From Mycolicibacterium sp. BiH015 (lineage in GTDB: Bacteria; Actinomycetota; Actinomycetes; Mycobacteriales; Mycobacteriaceae), in assembly GCF_027706845.1 (NCBI RefSeq), contig NZ_JAQGCZ010000009.1:62001-126000 (forward strand): a stretch of 64,000 nucleotides of DNA, written 5' to 3'. Position 1 is the stretch's first letter. Each line of letters opens with the position of its first letter. A model generated the notes under the pieces. It worked only from the letters and a program-made list of their open reading frames with translations. It had not been told where the DNA came from and did no database searches. The position numbers were made by a program, and so were the translations under genes. Below are positions 30,685-38,512 of this stretch, piece by piece.

Positions 30685-30916
30685 TTGTCGAATCCTCTCG
30701 CCGATCGAACTGCGTCGTGACCTGCGTGGGCGCACCTAACCGCTGCTTACCCGCTGCTCGAGCCTTGTTCGAGCATACGCTTGAGGGCGTTCTCTGACTG
30801 CCCGTCGGCACCAAGTATGGCTGCCCAATTCGATATCGGAGAAAACCCGCCCCGCGTGTCGAAGACGACGAGACGCATCCGTGACCAACGGGGTCACGCG
30901 ACGCTGCACCGGCAGC

Positions 30917-31414
30917 TCAGGTGGCCTTGAAATCGTCGGGCGAGACGCTGTCGAGGAATTCCTTGAATTTCTCGACCTCGTCCTCCCGGACCGCGCCCCC
31001 GGTCGACTCCTCGTCGCCTTCGTCGGGGATCAGCAGACCCGCTTCGGCCAGCACGGCTTCTTCGACGTAGATCGGCACGCCGACGCGTAACGCGATGGCC
31101 ACCGAATCCGACGGCCGCGCCGAAACCTTGATGTCGCGGTCGAAGATGAGGTCTGCGTAGAAGGTGCCTTCCTGCAGATCGACGATGCGCACCTCTTTGA
31201 GCGAATGGCCAAGCGCGGCAATGACATCGCGGAACAGATCGTGGGTCATCGGGCGCAGAGGCTCGACCCCTTGCTGTTCGAGGGCGATCGCAGCGGCCTC
31301 GGACTGGCCGATCCAGATCGGCAGATACCGGTCGCCGTTGGACTCCCTCAGCAGCAGGACAGGCTGGTTCTGGGGCGGCTCCACTCGAATGCCGATCACT
31401 CGAACCTCACCCAT
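30917..31414 (-). CDS. Bifunctional nuclease-like protein (DUF151), Rv1829-like
   Basis: 165 residues. Nearly the whole chain matches the conserved mycobacterial DUF151 protein: MGEVRVIGIRVEPPQNQP, YLPIWIGQSEAAAI, LQEGTFYADL, SARPSDSVAIALRVGVPIYV and an acidic C-terminal helix ending SPDDFKAT. DUF151 proteins are predicted nucleases, some shown to cut DNA and RNA in plants; no activity is established for the mycobacterial one. The ATG at 31414 is chosen from the family start. It lies between the two MerR genes as in M. tuberculosis, about 90 bases from each, suggesting loose co-transcription. Confidence 0.93.
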   Translation of the reverse strand: MGEVRVIGIRVEPPQNQPVLLLRESNGDRYLPIWIGQSEAAAIALEQQGVEPLRPMTHDLFRDVIAALGHSLKEVRIVDLQEGTFYADLIFDRDIKVSARPSDSVAIALRVGVPIYVEEAVLAEAGLLIPDEGDEESTGGAVREDEVEKFKEFLDSVSPDDFKAT

Positions 31415-31505
31415 TTGTGCCTGCCCTCCGCACCGGTGTTGCTCTGTTTCACCAGGAATGACCAAAGTCAGCGCCGGTGAAATTCCGTCACCGCGAGTCT
31501 AGTCC

Positions 31506-32252
31506 TCAGCGATCCAGAACGTCGCGCACCGCCGACTTCATCAACGACGTGTGCAAGGTGATCGCCAGCGCAGCCACCTCGCGCGCCAGGTCGTCGGCAC
31601 GATCGCGGGCGCCGGCCTTACCGCCCTTGACCACCGGCCCCGCGATCTGTGCGATCAGGTCGGACTGACGGTCGGCCGCGGACCGGAACGCGCGGAGGTG
31701 GCGCGGCTCGACCCCGTACTCGGCCAGCGCCCGTGCGCACTGGGCGATCACGACGGAGTGTTCGTCGAAGAATACGGTCCCTGCGCCCTTGAAGATCGGG
31801 GTGATGACACCGGCCTTGATCAAGGACGTCAGCAGCTCGTCATCGACCCCGGAACGTTCGAGGAGATCACCGCGACTCAGCCGGGCCTGGGTCGGGCCGG
31901 CGGGTACTGCCGCACGGTCGGCGCTGCTCTCGGGCACCGACACGAGCCGCGGCGTTCCATAAGCCGAATCGCTCTGCGGCAGCTCGCCATCAGGTTGCGC
32001 GTCGAGCTGCGCCTTGATCACCTTCAACGGCAGGTAGTGGTCACGCTGGGCGGTCAGGATGAAGCGCAGCCGAGCACAGTCGTATGCGGTGAAACGCCGG
32101 TACCCCGATGCGGTGCGCTCGGGGGTGACGAGTCCCTCGGCCTCAAGGAACCGGATCTTGGAGATCGTGACGTCGGGGAACTCGCTGCGCAACAGATCGA
32201 GCACAACCCCGATCGACATCCCGTTGACTGCGGGTGTGTCGGGTTGTGTCAT
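31506..32252 (-). CDS. MerR-family regulator, Rv1828-like
   Basis: 248 residues, equal to the usual length of Rv1828 proteins. The N-terminal winged helix is clear (~13-85): IGVVLDLLRSEFPDVTISKI, FLEAEGLVTPERTASGYRRF and DCARLRFILTAQR. The C-terminal half has no ligand-binding Cys pattern, so it is not a metal-type MerR; it includes FFDEHSVVIAQCARALAEYG and a helical end. Targets are not shown by the sequence. ATG at 32252. It follows garA by 64 bases, the conserved arrangement. Confidence 0.94.
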   Translation of the reverse strand: MTQPDTPAVNGMSIGVVLDLLRSEFPDVTISKIRFLEAEGLVTPERTASGYRRFTAYDCARLRFILTAQRDHYLPLKVIKAQLDAQPDGELPQSDSAYGTPRLVSVPESSADRAAVPAGPTQARLSRGDLLERSGVDDELLTSLIKAGVITPIFKGAGTVFFDEHSVVIAQCARALAEYGVEPRHLRAFRSAADRQSDLIAQIAGPVVKGGKAGARDRADDLAREVAALAITLHTSLMKSAVRDVLDR

Positions 32253-32316
32253 CTCGGCGTCCCGCGGGCTCGTGGTGTCGGTGAAGGGGGTGCTGTGTCG
32301 GTCGAGGGGCAGCGAC

Positions 32317-32787
32317 CTAGCCGGTGGCGCTGTCGTCGCCCTTCGGTCCGGTCAGGAAAACCAGACGGAACTTGCCGATCTGCACCTCGTCGCCGTTGGC
32401 GAGGACGGCCGAATCGACCGGCTCGCGGTTGACGTACGTGCCGTTGAGGCTGCCCACGTCGACGACCTGGAACTCGCCGCTCTCGAGGCGGAACTCCGCG
32501 TGCCTGCGGCTGACGGTGACGTCGTCGAGGAAGATGTCGCTGTCCGGATGCCGGCCCGCCGACGTGGTCGGCTGGTCGAGCAGGAACCTCGAACCGGCGT
32601 TGGGGCCGCGCTTGACGACCAGCAGCGCCGAACCGACCGGCAGTCCTTCCACCCCCGAGACCGCGCTCTCGCCGCTGGCGGCGGGCGGAGCGTCGAGCTC
32701 GTTGAGGAAGTCGGCGCGGAATACCGATGTGGTCTCCACAGTGACTTCGTCAGAGTCGGCCCCAGAGTTGAAGTCCTTGTCCGTCAC
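32317..32787 (-). CDS. garA: GarA, FHA-domain metabolic regulator
   Basis: 156 residues. GarA binds and inhibits 2-oxoglutarate dehydrogenase and glutamate dehydrogenase and activates glutamate synthase, unless phosphorylated by PknB or PknG. The N-terminal phosphorylation segment TVETTSVFRADFLNEL is intact. The FHA domain (~60-145) has the phosphothreonine-binding residues in SAGRHPDSD, TVSRRHAEFR and VGSLNGTYVNR. GTG 32787 is chosen because GAGGAG lies 7 bases upstream and it begins VTDKD as in other mycobacteria; the longer frame is not conserved. Neighbours gcvH (upstream) and the Rv1828-like merR (downstream) keep the conserved order. Confidence 0.98.
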   Translation of the reverse strand: MTDKDFNSGADSDEVTVETTSVFRADFLNELDAPPAASGESAVSGVEGLPVGSALLVVKRGPNAGSRFLLDQPTTSAGRHPDSDIFLDDVTVSRRHAEFRLESGEFQVVDVGSLNGTYVNREPVDSAVLANGDEVQIGKFRLVFLTGPKGDDSATG

Positions 32788-32945
32788 CCGCTGCTCCTCA
32801 CTGGCTGCTGTGGCGATATGCGGTCGGGCTCCAGCCGTCACGCCGCTGGTGTCGACCGTACCGCGCAAACGACCGCGTTGTGTCCACCACTGCCGGATCC
32901 GCTCGGTGCGGCCCGGTCTTCTGTCGCAACGACCCTAACAACACC

Positions 32946-33341
32946 TCAGTCCGCTATGTGGGCGCGGTAGCCTTCCGCGTCGAGCAGGTCGGCCAGTCCG
33001 GCCTCCAGCGTGCTCGCGTCCGCCTGCAACTCGACGAGCCATCCCTCGCCGTACGGGTCGGAGTTGACCAGCTGTGGGTTGCTTTCCAGATCACCGTTGA
33101 CCGCAATGACTTTCGCGGTCAAGGGGGCGTAGAGGTCTGACACCGACTTCGTCGACTCGACCTCGCCGAACGACTCTCCCGACGCGATCTCGGAGTCCAC
33201 ATCGGGAAGCTGGACGAACACCACGTCGCCCAGCGCGGCCTGCGCGTAGTCGGTGATGCCCACCCGTACCGTGTCGTCACCGGTCCGCTGCACCCACTCA
33301 TGCTCGGTGGTGAAGGACAGGTCGGCGGGAATCTCGCTCAC
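32946..33341 (-). CDS. gcvH: Glycine cleavage system H protein
   Basis: 131 residues. The lipoyl carrier of glycine cleavage, shuttling the aminomethyl group between GcvP and GcvT. The lipoylated Lys lies in VESTKSVSDLYAPLTA, and the start SEIPADLSFTTEHEW is typical. GTG 33341 with AAGGAG 4-5 bases upstream. It is 21 bases after the DUF881 gene, so probably co-transcribed with it. The T protein and lipoate genes are not in this window. Confidence 0.98.
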   Translation of the reverse strand: MSEIPADLSFTTEHEWVQRTGDDTVRVGITDYAQAALGDVVFVQLPDVDSEIASGESFGEVESTKSVSDLYAPLTAKVIAVNGDLESNPQLVNSDPYGEGWLVELQADASTLEAGLADLLDAEGYRAHIAD

Positions 33342-33362
33342 GGCGCTCCTTGATCGGTGTCG

Positions 33363-34130
33363 TTATTTGACGGGCTGAGCGTATTCACGCGGTTTCGGTT
33401 GCCGCAAGGCGGTGACGTCGACCCGGTCGGACTGTTCTATCACCATCGTGCCGCCCACGCGCTCGATGCTGTCCATCGCACCGCCGGGGATGTTCATCGC
33501 CGCCGCCAGGGTCGGCGGATCCCCAATGGCGAGAACCGAATACACCGGACCCAGCGTCGTGTTGTCGACGTTGAGCGCACCCGGGCTCCCGGTGACCCAG
33601 GTGTCGACGCCGATCCGCACGGCGACCTGCCCGCCACTGGCCTGGCCGCGGATCTCCATCGCCTCCGCACCGGCCGCGCGCAGTTCGTTCATCACGTCGA
33701 GCATCGTCTCGGCAGCCACCCCGTCGGCGGGATCCTCGACCGTCAGAGTCACCCCGGGCCCGGTCGCCGCCACGCTGCCGATCAGGATCGACAGGGCAGC
33801 CAGGCGAGCCCTGGCGCTCTCGATGGCGGCCTGGTCGCTACTGCCCGATGCCTCCAGTTGGGTCAAGGTGCGCTGCAGGTCGGCCACTTCGGTGTTGAGC
33901 GCAGCCTCACGCTGTTGCAACGAGTCCAGCAGCACGAGCAGGTCGGCGGGCCGCGCGGAATCCAAGGAGTCGCCGCTGTCGGTCTGCCGGACCTGGGTGG
34001 CGATGGCGACCCCGAGAAGCAGACACAACAGCACCGCGAGAACCCCGAACACCGCCTGCGAGCGTCCGCGCCGCGGCACGGACTCGGGAGGAAGTTCGTG
34101 GCGGCCGTGATGCTGCTCGGGCATCGTCAC
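33363..34130 (-). CDS. DUF881 membrane-anchored protein, Rv1825-like
   Basis: 255 residues. One membrane segment at ~29-46 (AVFGVLAVLLCLLLGVAIA), then a coiled-coil stretch (~60-100) and an extracellular DUF881 domain (GPGVTLTVEDPA, VMNELRAAGAEAMEIRG, GPVYSVLAIGDP). Function is not well established; genes of this family sit beside division and envelope genes in actinobacteria. GTG 34130 shares GTGA with the end of the DUF1290 gene. It is one of two DUF881 genes flanking a DUF1290 gene, the conserved Rv1823-Rv1825 trio. Confidence 0.93.
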   Translation of the reverse strand: MTMPEQHHGRHELPPESVPRRGRSQAVFGVLAVLLCLLLGVAIATQVRQTDSGDSLDSARPADLLVLLDSLQQREAALNTEVADLQRTLTQLEASGSSDQAAIESARARLAALSILIGSVAATGPGVTLTVEDPADGVAAETMLDVMNELRAAGAEAMEIRGQASGGQVAVRIGVDTWVTGSPGALNVDNTTLGPVYSVLAIGDPPTLAAAMNIPGGAMDSIERVGGTMVIEQSDRVDVTALRQPKPREYAQPVK

Positions 34131-34486
34131 GCCCCGAACAGTCTGCGCCGCAGCGCCGCGGCGTTTCCGAAGATGCGGATGCCCAGCACGACGATGATCG
34201 CGGTGGACAGCTGCGTGCCGACGCCGAGCTGATCGCCCACGTACACGATCAGTGCCGCGACCAACACGTTGAACACGAAGGACACCACGAAGACCTTGGA
34301 ATCGAAGATCTTCTCCAGGTAGGCCCGCAACCCGCCGAACACCGCATCCAGCGCCGCGACCACCGCGATGGGCAGATACGGCTGGACGAACTCGGGGACG
34401 CTGGGGTGGAACACCACACCGACCACGATCCCGACGACGAGTGCGACTATTCCGATCAAACGAGGGTCCTGATCACTTGGGGCCAA
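34127..34486 (-). CDS. Small DUF1290 membrane protein (Sbp family), Rv1824-like
   Basis: 119 residues with three or four hydrophobic segments (IGIVALVVGIVVGVVF, LPIAVVAALDAVFGG, VFVVSFVFNVLVAALIVYV, LSTAIIVVLGIRIFGN). The RLIGIVALVVG start and ALDAVFGGLRAYLE are typical of the family. It is an inner-membrane protein of unproven function, always next to DUF881 genes. The TTG at 34486 overlaps the preceding gene by 14 bases; another in-frame TTG a few codons later is possible. Its stop overlaps the next gene in GTGA. Confidence 0.88.
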   Translation of the reverse strand: MAPSDQDPRLIGIVALVVGIVVGVVFHPSVPEFVQPYLPIAVVAALDAVFGGLRAYLEKIFDSKVFVVSFVFNVLVAALIVYVGDQLGVGTQLSTAIIVVLGIRIFGNAAALRRRLFGA

Positions 34487-35360
34487 TCTGTCGGGCGAAT
34501 CTGACTTCTCGGACGGACCCGGCAGGCAATGCCAGGCCGTCGCCGGCGGCGACGTTCACCCCGACGCCGTAGGACGCCTCGAGCAGCCGTAGGCGCTGCA
34601 GCCCCGCGCTGCGGTTGAAGTTGTCACCCAGAGCGTTGGGCGGGCCTACGGCGAGGATGACATATGGACTCGAAATCGGCTGGTTGTCGACGAGGATGCC
34701 GCCGCCCGCCTGACGCATCGTCACGTTGGGCCCCACCCGCACGCCGCCGACGGAGATCGCCTCGGCGCCGCTGGCCCACAGTGAATTGACGACGAGTTGC
34801 AGGTCGCGGTCGAGGATCACCTGCTGGCTGCCTTCGACCCGCTGCTTCGACACGTCCGTCAGATCGGGCGAGAGTCCCGGGTCGGTGAGCGTGATCGTCA
34901 GGCCGGGTCCGATGACCGGTGTGGCGGCGGCAGCGTAGTTCGCGTCGTCGAGCTCGGTCAGCAGCCGGCGACCGGTCACGTCGCCCTCCAGGCGGCTGCG
35001 GCGTTCGGCGTCGACCTCGGTGGTGAGGCTCGAGCGCCGCGCAGCGGCGGCATCGGTGGCAGCCTGCGCCGACCGCACGCTGCCGGCCAGCACCTGTTGA
35101 GACTCCCTGACGCCCGGCGCCGTCTCTTGTGCCTGCGACCACGCGAGCGCGAACACCGACGCCACCACAACCGCGGCGAGCAGTTGCCACAGCACCGTCG
35201 ATGCCCGGCTGCGCGGCTGGTTCGACTGTGCCGCAGCGGCATAGCCCGGGTCGAGATGATCGGACAGCAGCGATCGCAGCAGCGACGGCACCGGGATTCG
35301 GGTCGGCGCGTCCGGTTGGTGGGCGTCGCGGCCGGTGTCGTAACCGCCCAGACTGCTCAT
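34473..35360 (-). CDS. DUF881 membrane-anchored protein, Rv1823-like
   Basis: 295 residues. A cytoplasmic N terminus of ~60 residues, one membrane segment at about 60-78 (TVLWQLLAAVVVASVFALAW), a helical linker (~80-130) and a DUF881 domain (PVIGPGLTITLTDPG, NSLWASGAEAISVGGVR, SPYVILAVGPP). Homologous to the DUF881 gene two places downstream. The ATG at 35360 gives an ATGA overlap with pgsA; the ORF extends further upstream, but only inside pgsA on the same strand, so the shorter start is chosen. Confidence 0.92.
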   Translation of the reverse strand: MSSLGGYDTGRDAHQPDAPTRIPVPSLLRSLLSDHLDPGYAAAAQSNQPRSRASTVLWQLLAAVVVASVFALAWSQAQETAPGVRESQQVLAGSVRSAQAATDAAAARRSSLTTEVDAERRSRLEGDVTGRRLLTELDDANYAAAATPVIGPGLTITLTDPGLSPDLTDVSKQRVEGSQQVILDRDLQLVVNSLWASGAEAISVGGVRVGPNVTMRQAGGGILVDNQPISSPYVILAVGPPNALGDNFNRSAGLQRLRLLEASYGVGVNVAAGDGLALPAGSVREVRFARQIGPK

Positions 35361-35941
35361 ACCGGCGCCCGCGCGCGCGGCATGGAGCGCATCACCATCG
35401 CGACCTGGATCAGATACAGCACGCCCGACCACAGGTACATCGCCATGCCCCAGATGAGGAAGCCCCAGCCGATCGCCAGCACCACACGGCTCCACTGGCC
35501 GTCGAACTGGCCGAGGAGCACCAGTGGCAGGCCGGACATCAGCGCGAACGTGGCGGCCTTGCCGATGTAGGTGACGGGCAGCGCTGACAGCCCGCGGCTG
35601 CGCAGCAGCGGCAGGGTGCCTGCCAGCACGAGGTCACGGCCGAGCAACAGGACGACGACCCACCACGGGATGACGTGTGCGAGGGCCAGGCTGACAGGGA
35701 CGACCACCATGTAGATGCGGTCGACCGCGGGGTCGAGCAACTCACCCAGCCGCGACGACTGGTTGTCGTACAGCCGCGCGATCTTGCCGTCGGCCCAGTC
35801 GGACGCGCCGCTGAACATCAGGATGCCGACGGCCCATCCGGTCGCGTCGGCGACCACGAGCAAGTACAGGAAGACAGGGACGAGGACCAGCCGGATCACC
35901 GACAGCACGTTGGGAACCGTCAGCACGCGGTCGCCTGCCAT
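35357..35941 (-). CDS. pgsA2: CDP-alcohol phosphatidyltransferase, PgsA2-like (Rv1822)
   Basis: 194 residues, an integral membrane enzyme family that joins a CDP-activated lipid to an alcohol. The family motif DG-x2-AR-x9-G-x3-D-x3-D is complete within SDWADGKIARLYDNQSSR and the following GELLDPAVD. Several hydrophobic helices surround it (FLYLLVVADATGWAV, WWVVVLLLGRDLVLAG, AIGWGFLIWGMAMYLW). The M. tuberculosis counterpart is annotated as PgsA2; the exact alcohol substrate is not settled by sequence. It starts 10 bases after secA2, so it is probably in one transcript with it. Confidence 0.9.
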   Translation of the reverse strand: MAGDRVLTVPNVLSVIRLVLVPVFLYLLVVADATGWAVGILMFSGASDWADGKIARLYDNQSSRLGELLDPAVDRIYMVVVPVSLALAHVIPWWVVVLLLGRDLVLAGTLPLLRSRGLSALPVTYIGKAATFALMSGLPLVLLGQFDGQWSRVVLAIGWGFLIWGMAMYLWSGVLYLIQVAMVMRSMPRARAPV

Positions 35942-35951
35942 GGCGTAAAAC

Positions 35952-38318
35952 CTAGCGGAACACCCCGGGCAGGCTCAGCGCGGACAAGGTGTCGTCGGCC
36001 AACGGATTGTCGTGAACCATGTACGTCCACGTCGAGGTCGGGCGGGCCAGCTTGGACAGATCCACGCCGGGTTCGTCCTCGATCGACGGCGCCGTGTCGA
36101 ACGTCTGCTGGGCGGCCTCGATGGCGTCGGCGGCCAGCGAGGCGAACGCGTCGACGGCCATTCTGTGGAACTCGTCGAGCGGGTTCTGCCTACCGAGGGC
36201 CCGCAGGTGGATGCTTTCGCGGATGTCGGAAAGGAAGGCTAGGTGGTCGGCCCACCCCCGGTCGAGGTGGTAGAGCATGATCAGCCGACAGATCTTCTCC
36301 AGTTTCTCCTCTGCGTCCTCGCCCAGCTGCTCGCTCACCTCCTCGTAGCGCTCCGGCGAGAGCCCACGCAGTTCGTCGCGGGCCGTGGTGGTGCGCAGCA
36401 GCTTGTCGCGGCGCTCGACGAGGATCGCGCGCTGCTGGGCGATGAGCTGGTTGTAGCGCCAGGTGTTGGCGTGCACGTCGAGCAGCCGGCCTTCGGCGAC
36501 GCGCTGGGCGTGTTCGAGCAGGGTGGCCGCCTTGGGGCTGATGATCCTGCCGTCCTCGTCGCACTCCAGGGGTAGCTTGCTGTCCTCGAGATGCGAGACG
36601 ACGACGTCGTCTTCCCAGCTGGAGAAGAACACCGACGAGCCGGGGTCGCCCTGGCGACCTGCGCGGCCGCGCAGCTGGTTGTCGAGTCGCTCGGTGTTGT
36701 GGCGGCCGGTGCCGATCACGTGCAGGCCGCCGAGTTCCACCACCTCGTCGTGGCTGCCCTCGTCGGATCCGCCGAGCCGGATGTCGGTGCCGCGGCCGGC
36801 CATCTGCGTGGAGACCGTGACCGCGCCGAGCTTGCCCGCCTCGGCGATGACGGCGGCTTCCTCGGCGTCGTTCTTGGCGTTCAGCACGACCGCCGGAACG
36901 CCCCGCTTCACCAGCTTCTCGTGCAGCTCTTCGGATTCGGCGACGTCGCGGGTGCCGACGAGCACGGGCTGCCCGGTTTCGTGCACCTCGGCGATGTGCT
37001 CCAGGATCGCCTCGGTCTTGGCCGCGATCGTGACGTAGACGCGGTCGGTCTCATCCTCGCGGATGTTGGGCTTGTTCGGCGGGATGGGCGACACCCCGAG
37101 CTTGTAGAACTGGCGCAGCTGCTCGCCGGCGGCGAGTGCGGTACCTGTCATTCCGCAGACCTTCGGGTAGCGGTTGATCAGCGCCTGCACGGTGATGGTG
37201 TCGAGAACCTCGCCCGTCTCGGTGGTCTCGATGCCCTCCTTAGCCTCGACCGCCGCCTGCAGACCGTCCGGCCAACGCTGCAGTGTGGCGATGCGCCCGC
37301 GGGAGGCATTGATGAGGTGCACCGCGTTGTCGCGCACGATGTAGTGCACGTCGCGCTGGAGCAGCACATGCGCGTGCAGCGCAACGTTGATTTCGGTCAG
37401 CGTGGTCGCGACGTGTTCCTCTGAGTAGAGGTCTATCCCGCCCAGGGCCGCCTCGACCTTGCGGGCGCCTGCCTCGGTCAGATGCACGTTGCGACTGTCG
37501 TTGTCGATGTCATAGTCGGTGCCGGCCAGGAGCTCGCCGACGAGCCGGATCAGTTCCAGCCGTGGGGTTTCCCGGTGGCTGGTGCCTGCCAGCACCAGCG
37601 GCACGAGTGCCTCGTCGACGAGCACGGAGTCGGCTTCGTCGATGAGCGCGACGTCGGGATTCGGTGAGACGAGGTCCTCGAGGTCGGTGACGAGCTGGTC
37701 GCGCAGGACGTCGAAGCCGATCTCGTTGACCGAGGCATAGGTGATGTCGCACTCATAGGCTTCGCGACGCTGCGCCGCGGTGGAGTCTGCGGTGATCCAT
37801 CCGACGGTCAGCCCCATCGCCTCGATCAGCGGCCCCATCCATTCGGCGTCGCGGCGGGCCAGGTAGTCGTTGATGGTGATGACGTGCACGTTGCGCCCGG
37901 CCAGCGCATAGCCGGCGGCCGCGATGGCCCCGGAGAGCGTCTTGCCTTCACCGGTGGCCATTTCGACGACGTCGCCGGCGAGCATCCGCAGCGCGCCCTG
38001 CAGCTGTACGTCGAAAGGTCGCAGCCCGGTGGTTCTTTCCGCAGCTTCCCGAGCGATGGCCAGGAACTGCGGGGTGTCAGCCGAGTCGGCGAGGTCTTGG
38101 AGGTCGAGAAGTTTGGCGGCCTTGCTCAGTTGCTCGTCGTCGAGTTCGGCGGCCTTCGAATCGAATTCCGCCGACTTGGTGACCTGATCCATCGACCGTG
38201 ACTGGTCTTTGTCGGTGCTGGCACCGAGGAGCTTCCAGAACCGCCCGGACAGCCGGCCGGTCTTCGCCGCCGTTTTCGCCGCCGATTTCGAGGACGTCTT
38301 CGCAGAGGTTCGAGCCAC
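35952..38318 (-). CDS. secA2: Accessory preprotein translocase ATPase SecA2
   Basis: 788 residues. The mycobacterial second SecA, which drives export of a limited set of proteins. Walker A is at ~120-127 (MATGEGKT, Lys126), the DEAD-type motif in LIDEADSVLVDEAL, and the second ATPase half has QMAGRGTDIRLGGSDE and QLRGRAGRQGDPGSS. It lacks the long C-terminal zinc linker of SecA1, as expected. The C terminus TSTWTYMVHDNPLADDT is typical of SecA2. GTG 38318 gives a start near the known ones (~800 residues); the Lys/Ala-rich first 20 residues are variable and no clear ribosome binding site is seen, so the start is uncertain by some codons. Confidence 0.97.
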   Translation of the reverse strand: MARTSAKTSSKSAAKTAAKTGRLSGRFWKLLGASTDKDQSRSMDQVTKSAEFDSKAAELDDEQLSKAAKLLDLQDLADSADTPQFLAIAREAAERTTGLRPFDVQLQGALRMLAGDVVEMATGEGKTLSGAIAAAGYALAGRNVHVITINDYLARRDAEWMGPLIEAMGLTVGWITADSTAAQRREAYECDITYASVNEIGFDVLRDQLVTDLEDLVSPNPDVALIDEADSVLVDEALVPLVLAGTSHRETPRLELIRLVGELLAGTDYDIDNDSRNVHLTEAGARKVEAALGGIDLYSEEHVATTLTEINVALHAHVLLQRDVHYIVRDNAVHLINASRGRIATLQRWPDGLQAAVEAKEGIETTETGEVLDTITVQALINRYPKVCGMTGTALAAGEQLRQFYKLGVSPIPPNKPNIREDETDRVYVTIAAKTEAILEHIAEVHETGQPVLVGTRDVAESEELHEKLVKRGVPAVVLNAKNDAEEAAVIAEAGKLGAVTVSTQMAGRGTDIRLGGSDEGSHDEVVELGGLHVIGTGRHNTERLDNQLRGRAGRQGDPGSSVFFSSWEDDVVVSHLEDSKLPLECDEDGRIISPKAATLLEHAQRVAEGRLLDVHANTWRYNQLIAQQRAILVERRDKLLRTTTARDELRGLSPERYEEVSEQLGEDAEEKLEKICRLIMLYHLDRGWADHLAFLSDIRESIHLRALGRQNPLDEFHRMAVDAFASLAADAIEAAQQTFDTAPSIEDEPGVDLSKLARPTSTWTYMVHDNPLADDTLSALSLPGVFR

Positions 38319-38512
38319 ATGATCACGGTACGCGGCCGGTGGCGATGGGTTTCTGTCTGCCTGGGACTTGCGCCGTTCGGCCGGCGCGGCTTTACCCACG
38401 CTCTCGTCAATTTGCGATATCGTGTCGAACCGGCCACATGTCCGTTGCCGGCCGGGGACTGTAGATCCGCTCCCTCTGCGCCAACGGCAGCAATCCGCCC
38501 GGGGGAACTGAA
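38319..38512. promoter_or_regulatory. Divergent intergenic region between secA2 and the kinase pair
   Basis: 194 bases between two divergent starts, so it should hold a promoter for each. On the plus strand TATCGT (38418-38423) fits the -10 pattern TANNNT, about 90 bases before the kinase start, without a good -35. The ribosome binding site of the kinase is GGGGGA at 38500-38506. Nothing else stands out. Confidence 0.35.
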